From NCBI GenBank assembly GCA_019925105.1, contig JAHGAU010000003.1, positions 1,240,001 to 1,304,000 of the forward strand: a stretch of 64,000 nucleotides of DNA, in the 5' to 3' direction. The notes beneath the pieces were generated by a model. The model was not told where the DNA came from and made no database searches. It saw only the letters and a program-made list of their open reading frames with translations. The position numbers and the translations under genes were made by a program. Below, piece by piece: positions 59,274 through 64,000 of the stretch (position 1 is its first letter; each line of letters opens with the position of its first letter). This stretch comes from Niebla homalea (lineage: Eukaryota > Ascomycota > Lecanoromycetes > Lecanorales > Ramalinaceae).

Positions 59274-61196
59274 ATGGCATCCAGTCTCCCCTCTTCTCCG
59301 ACTAAGTCGAACACATCTAGCGGCTCGAGTGATTCCAAGGGATCTTTACAGCGGTATGGCACCGCGGAGCTATCCCCACAAAGTCCTCGAAACCCACAAC
59401 ATGGTCGCAATGGGCAAAATGGGACAACGGCGCAGACTGAGGGGTCTCCTCTCTTATCACCAGAGAGCCTCTCATTCAACCACACTCGAAGTGCAAGTCT
59501 AGAGTCCCTTAACTCGTTGGATTGGGGAGAGAGCAAGCAAGAGCCCGAGTCATCAAAAAGCATACTCTACCTCTTCATCCTCACGCTTAGCATTGGAGGC
59601 TTGCAGGTATGCTGGGCAACAGAGCTCTCGAAAGGCTCGCCGTATCTGCAGTCCCTGGGCATGAGCAAATCTCTCCTTGCCTTCGTCTGGATTGCGGGTC
59701 CTTTGGGTGGCGTGCTCGTACAGCCATATGTCGGCATCCGCAGTGACAACTGCCGTAGCAAAATCGGCAAGCGTTTGCCATTCATGATAGGAGGTGCCTT
59801 GAGTACTGCCATATCTTTCCTTTGCCTGGCATGGACGAGGGAGATGGTTCAGGCTTTCTTTGGCATTTTCGGCGCACACCCGGACTCGAAGGGTGTCCAG
59901 GTCACCTCTATTGTCTTTGCCATCATTTGGGTATACTTGCTGAACTTCTCCATCAACACCGTCGAAGCCGCTATCCGGGCTTTCATCGTCGACAATGCAC
60001 CCCTTCATCAACAGGAAGACGCCAATGCCTGGGCTGCTCGAATGACTGGAATCGGCAACATCCTCGGTTACATATCTGGCTATGAACAGTTGCCTAGGGT
60101 CCTACCATGGCTCGGTCATACCCAGATGCAGGTCCTGTGCGCCATCGCTGCCATCGCCATCTGCAGCACAGTGGCTATCTCAGCCTTGTACATACGTGAA
60201 CGAGATCCTCGCTTAGGAGCCCCACCGTCTGATAATCCAGGTCTCATCAACTTCTTCGTCCGATCTTTCCAGTCGGCCAAGCGAATGCCGCTTCAGATCC
60301 GCAAAGTGTGCATCGCACAGTTCTTTGCCTGGCTCGGCTGGTTTGGGTTCCTCTTTTACATGACAACCTATGTCGGTCAAATCAAGCTCAACCCATACTT
60401 TGCCTCCCACCCTGACCTGACACCCGATGAGGTCGAAGATGCTTGGGAGGATGCCACGCGCTACGCAACTTTCGCTTTGCTGATCTTCGCCATCGTCTCC
60501 TTCGTCGCCAATGTGATCCTCCCGTTCTTCGTCCACCCCACATATGCTACGCCATCAGCCTTAGCATCCTTGTCTGCTTCGAACGACCGATTGAGCACCA
60601 AATCTCCCTCGACTATCCGCCATCAGCTCAGCCAAGTAATATCGCGCCTCGAAATCAACTGGCTGACCCTTCGCCGCGCCTGGCTCCTCGCCCACGTCAT
60701 GTTCGCCCTCTGCATGTTCTCGACCTTTTTTGTCTTCACCTCAACAGCTGCCACCATCCTCACAGCTATTATTGGCATCCCCTGGGCGTTCTCTCACTGG
60801 GCTCCCTTCGCCCTCATTTCTGCAGAAATCGCCAAGCGCGATCTTGAGGCCAGACGCAATACCACCCAGCGAGGGGATACTAACGGAGGGGCGATCAAGG
60901 AGGACGATCAGGCGGGTGTGATCCTAGGGTTGCACAATGTAGCCATCTCCGCGCCACAGATCCTTGCCACTCTCATATCCAGCATTGTCTTCAAAGTCGC
61001 GCAGAGGCCAAGGGGCGAACCCTACGATACCAGCGTCGGATGGGTGTTAAGGTTCGGTGGACTGGCCGCCTTGCTAGCCGCTTATTTCACGTACCGCATT
61101 GGGGAGGAAGGGGATATCAACAAGGAGGATGGAGGGAGTTCGACGAGGTATGGGAGGGTAGAGGAAGGTGTCTTCAGGGGGCGCGAAGAAGTGTAG
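59274..61196 (+). CDS. MFS sucrose/alpha-glucoside-type transporter
   Basis: Single exon, 640 residues. About 95 hydrophilic N-terminal residues precede the first of some 12 membrane segments (ILYLFILTLSIGGLQVCWA). ELSKGSPYLQSLGMSKSLL, GPLGGVLVQPYVGIRSDN and SKIGKRLPFMIGG follow the pattern of the plant and fungal sucrose/H+ symporter group (SUT-like, fission yeast Sut1), where the R(S)K(x)GKR(R/L)P loop is the MFS signature between segments 2 and 3. A large loop between segments 6 and 7 and a Ser-rich loop after segment 8 are present. The substrate is inferred as sucrose, maltose or a related glucoside. It is divergent from the Nhx gene. Confidence 0.88.
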   Translation: MASSLPSSPTKSNTSSGSSDSKGSLQRYGTAELSPQSPRNPQHGRNGQNGTTAQTEGSPLLSPESLSFNHTRSASLESLNSLDWGESKQEPESSKSILYLFILTLSIGGLQVCWATELSKGSPYLQSLGMSKSLLAFVWIAGPLGGVLVQPYVGIRSDNCRSKIGKRLPFMIGGALSTAISFLCLAWTREMVQAFFGIFGAHPDSKGVQVTSIVFAIIWVYLLNFSINTVEAAIRAFIVDNAPLHQQEDANAWAARMTGIGNILGYISGYEQLPRVLPWLGHTQMQVLCAIAAIAICSTVAISALYIRERDPRLGAPPSDNPGLINFFVRSFQSAKRMPLQIRKVCIAQFFAWLGWFGFLFYMTTYVGQIKLNPYFASHPDLTPDEVEDAWEDATRYATFALLIFAIVSFVANVILPFFVHPTYATPSALASLSASNDRLSTKSPSTIRHQLSQVISRLEINWLTLRRAWLLAHVMFALCMFSTFFVFTSTAATILTAIIGIPWAFSHWAPFALISAEIAKRDLEARRNTTQRGDTNGGAIKEDDQAGVILGLHNVAISAPQILATLISSIVFKVAQRPRGEPYDTSVGWVLRFGGLAALLAAYFTYRIGEEGDINKEDGGSSTRYGRVEEGVFRGREEV

Positions 61197-61443
61197 ATAC
61201 CATCTCGCCTCCGCATTCAACAAAAATTAGGATTATCGAGTGGCGTCAGGTGGGCGCCTAAACTGGTACTTTATACCCCTTCGGATGGGCATTTTGAGTA
61301 GTGATTATGTGTATAAAATGCTTTCACGAAACACAGCGTCGCATAAATTCAGTTCAATTCTACTTAAACGGAAAACCCAGGTTTCTTTCCCCCGCGCTTG
61401 TGTCTTGACTAATGCCCGGTATCTCAACTACATATGCACGTCC

Positions 61444-63572
61444 CTAAGTGGTATCAACCAGAGCCGGCCCATCATCACCACCCCCTGCCTGCGCCAAACC
61501 CGTGGCGTTCCCCCGCCCCCCGTCCGGGTCGGGCGCGTACCCATCCAGCAGATTCCAGATCACAGCGCGTGGGCCGCCAGTTGACCGCTGCCAGCTGAAA
61601 CGGTCCATGATCAATCTCGCAGGGTCATCGACGAGAGGCTGCAGCGCTGGCCCGAAGTTCGCGAGGATGGCGGCGAGGAAGCCCCCGACCTGGGGGAACG
61701 TCAGCGTCGGTGTTCTTTTCGTTCCGGAAGAGCTATATCCTGCGGTCTTCTTTTGATGGCAAATTGGGAGGAGGGAGAGAAGAGGATGACGATAAAGGCA
61801 CAGCAGCTAGGATGGATGGGGGCACACTTACAGCAGCGGCTGCGACGGCGGTGCCTCTCACTTGAGTCCCGATACTAGGCCTCCTCGAGCATTCGGCTTC
61901 CCCGACGGCCCAGATGGTTTCATCGCCCGCTACACCGGCTAAGTAAAACGCGGAGTCAGCGTTGCTTTGTTACGAGGGGAGAAAGCCACGACTTTGAGAA
62001 GTCTCGAGGAAGCGCCTTTTGAGTATTACTTACAGAGCGACTGTGCATAAGGCTCTTGATTGCCTTCGAGATCGACTGCGCCCACGACCACTAGTGGTAT
62101 CGCCAGGCTCGTACGCAAGATAGCCGGCGGTTGTGTGATAACTTTGTTGCTGCCACCATCTCCACTTGGGACGACAATGACGCCGTTGTGCTGATGGATA
62201 ACTTTGATCATGGAAATGACTTCGGACCACATCGGGTCTGCCACCAGCTGCGCCGGGGTCAACGGCGGACCTCCAAAAGTGTAGGGCCAGACGATGACAG
62301 CATTCCGTATAGATGCCAGACCAGATCGGACTGCCAGCTCGTGAGCGATCGTCGCCATTGCCCAGATATGGTCGCCAAGGCTTAGTCCGACCTTGACCAT
62401 GTTGACCCTCATATTTTTGGAAGCGCCGAACGTGGTCCCCCCTGCTTTGGAGGCAACGCAGGTACCGCGCTCTTGCGTACTTGCATCAGCTCTAACTCTG
62501 GCGGCAGAAGGCGCAAAAAACCAGGTTTGCCTTTGTTCCGAAATGTCCTATTTGACAAATCAGCAGCATCCAGAGGATCACGATAAGACTGCATACCAGG
62601 CTAGTCGGAGTGGCTCCGCTACCAATGACGAATAGAGGTGTAAAATGGGTTGGATACACTTTGTACTTATAGCACTGGTTTGTGAAGACTGACCGTCCCG
62701 GGGCCAACTTCAAAGGACGTAATCAGCTGAGGTGAATGGACAATGGGTACCCACAAAGGGCCTCATGACCCACCGATATCGATTTAAGATCCAGAGGCGC
62801 ATCTTCCTGGCAGATTGTTTCGGCAGCGTCCACATTGGTCTCCAGTGTTAACGCAGTAACGTTCGTAGGGGGGTTCCGGGGGACATCTTGATTTTGGCCA
62901 AGGAAGACCACGGAGTCAGCAATGCTTGATAGGGTATGCAACCCCAAGGACACTGACAAAATCGGGTGAAATGGCAACTCAGCAACACTTTACCCGATGC
63001 GAAACTCTCGAGACATCAATGCAAATGGAAGGAACGTCTCCGAGCTCTACTCACCTGACATCGAGGTCAAATTTGCAAGATCAGCAGGAGCCATTGAACT
63101 TGTCTCCTCCATGAGAGGGAGGTTTGCGGTTATAGATGCCTAGGATGGAGTGTCGGTCACGTCCAAGAATTGTTCCGCTACTCGGCAATCGACTGAAGGG
63201 AGAGGGCCAAACCTGAGGATTGCTCTGCTTAAAGCTAGCTAGCTCGCTCAGAGTCATATTGACGAGCCAGAAACGATAGCTGATGCCGGGGAAAGATAAT
63301 TCCTGGCGTCTATCCTCCGGTACCAGAGAGGGTAGGAAAGCATCGACAGCTTTGTTAACAGCATCATTGGTCGAGTTGTATATGACATATTGCTGCAATG
63401 AATTAAGGTTCGCCGCATTGGCTGTGGTTGTCCCATTGACTTGTTCCATTGTTAGGGGTGAGCCATTTCCAACTGATGTCACCGCCGACGAGCATCTCAG
63501 ATGGAGAAGACTCCATATCATGAAAAAAATCCTGCCGTAAAGAAGGGCGTGCATCTTTATCATCACATGCAT
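61444..63572 (-). CDS. subtilase-fold (S8) protein, catalytic residues replaced
   Basis: A secreted peptidase S8 homologue that looks inactive. Exons: 63572-63213, 63139-63055, 62952-62774, 62707-62597, 62547-62034, 61938-61832, 61689-61444; 533 residues, all phases matched. After a hydrophobic start (FFMIWSLLHL) comes an I9-like propeptide (QQYVIYNSTNDAVNKAVDAF, FWLVNMTLSELASFKQ). The catalytic domain keeps the family frame but has LFVIGSGATP where VIDSG is expected (Asp to Gly), ERGTCVASKAGG for GHGTCVASKA (His to Arg), VPSGDGGS for PSGN (oxyanion Asn to Asp) and RGTAVAAAAVGG for GTSxAAPxVAG (Ser to Ala). Splice sites are usable and no stop interrupts the frame. The acceptor of exon 3 could instead be at 62886, shortening the linker. 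Confidence 0.72.
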
Positions 63573-64000
63573 GAAACGTCTATTGAGAACAAAACGCGTG
63601 GACAGTACGGCTGGGATTTCCACCAGTAAAGCAGAACATCACATTGGTCATCCCAGATACTTATCACCAGTCATATCCGCAGAGAGACTTGACTCAAACA
63701 ATGAGTAAGAATATTGCCGCATAATGTTTGTGGTTGCCGCCACACGCGAGACACAAAGAGCTTGTATGTGGACATACGGAAAAGAAGCAAACCTCATTGC
63801 AAGAGCTCGAAAGCTGGGCAAGGCGTGATACAAGAGCAGGTGATGGAGAGAGATGTCCGTCTTGGATGATTGCATTGAGAAGTTGGTGCACATATCGCAT
63901 AACGAGTGCCGTCCACAAAGTGAGGCTATTCAGCCCTCGTAATCTATACGACGCTAAAGCTAGTTTTAGTCTGTCAGAAATTCCATTTGTGTTCAGTCTC
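63573..64000. other. intergenic end of window
   Basis: About 430 bp upstream of the subtilase-like gene. Minus-strand frames at 63,648-63,918 overlap each other and show no feature. Nothing is supported. Confidence 0.4.

Overview
This is a nuclear window from a filamentous ascomycete (Pezizomycotina). Evidence: short introns of about 50-100 bp with CTAAC/CTGAC branch points, a Ste12 factor with C-terminal C2H2 fingers, DUF1770, DUF1996/WSC and S10 secreted proteins, and dense gene packing. A Dothideomycete-type black fungus is a guess from the overall look; no single marker proves it. I rebuilt 24 coding genes by hand, checking the reading phase across each proposed splice; no tRNA, rRNA, CRISPR array or intact transposon was recognised.

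Layout. 0-9.6 kb: end of a Bck1-type MAPKKK, a secreted GH26-like hydrolase, succinyl-CoA ligase alpha (LSC1) divergent from Elongator ELP3, a hidden V-ATPase subunit f gene, an orphan two-exon gene and HIS6. 9.8-20.2 kb: FAF1, a gene-poor stretch with decayed coding sequence, STE12 and a secreted S10 carboxypeptidase. 20.7-34.4 kb: a SNF2/STH1 remodeller, a BAR-domain protein, ribosomal protein uL2, a DDT/WHIM-like chromatin protein and a DUF1770 protein. 35.5-49 kb: a GT31 glycosyltransferase, mitochondrial uL5m, a ubiquitin protease ending in a CaaX box, a secreted DUF1996-WSC protein, a small secreted cysteine-rich protein, ribosomal protein eL41 and AP-2 mu. 49.7-63.6 kb: INO80, an Nhx-type Na+/H+ exchanger, a sucrose-type MFS transporter and a divergent subtilase-fold protein.

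The window is mostly housekeeping: translation (uL2, eL41, uL5m, FAF1, ELP3), chromatin (SNF2, INO80, DDT/WHIM protein) and endomembrane traffic or pH (V-ATPase f, AP-2 mu, BAR protein, Nhx). A secreted or cell-surface set lies between these (GH26-like, S10, DUF1996-WSC, cysteine-rich protein, pseudo-subtilase). No operon-like system is evident. The most unusual item is at 61,444-63,572: a seven-exon subtilase gene with open frames and usable splice sites in which the catalytic Asp, His and Ser and the oxyanion Asn all appear replaced. Other points worth checking are a probable frameshift or odd splice in uL5m, frame-preserving stop-free introns in uL2 and INO80 that inflate naive gene models, and a candidate effector-like gene.
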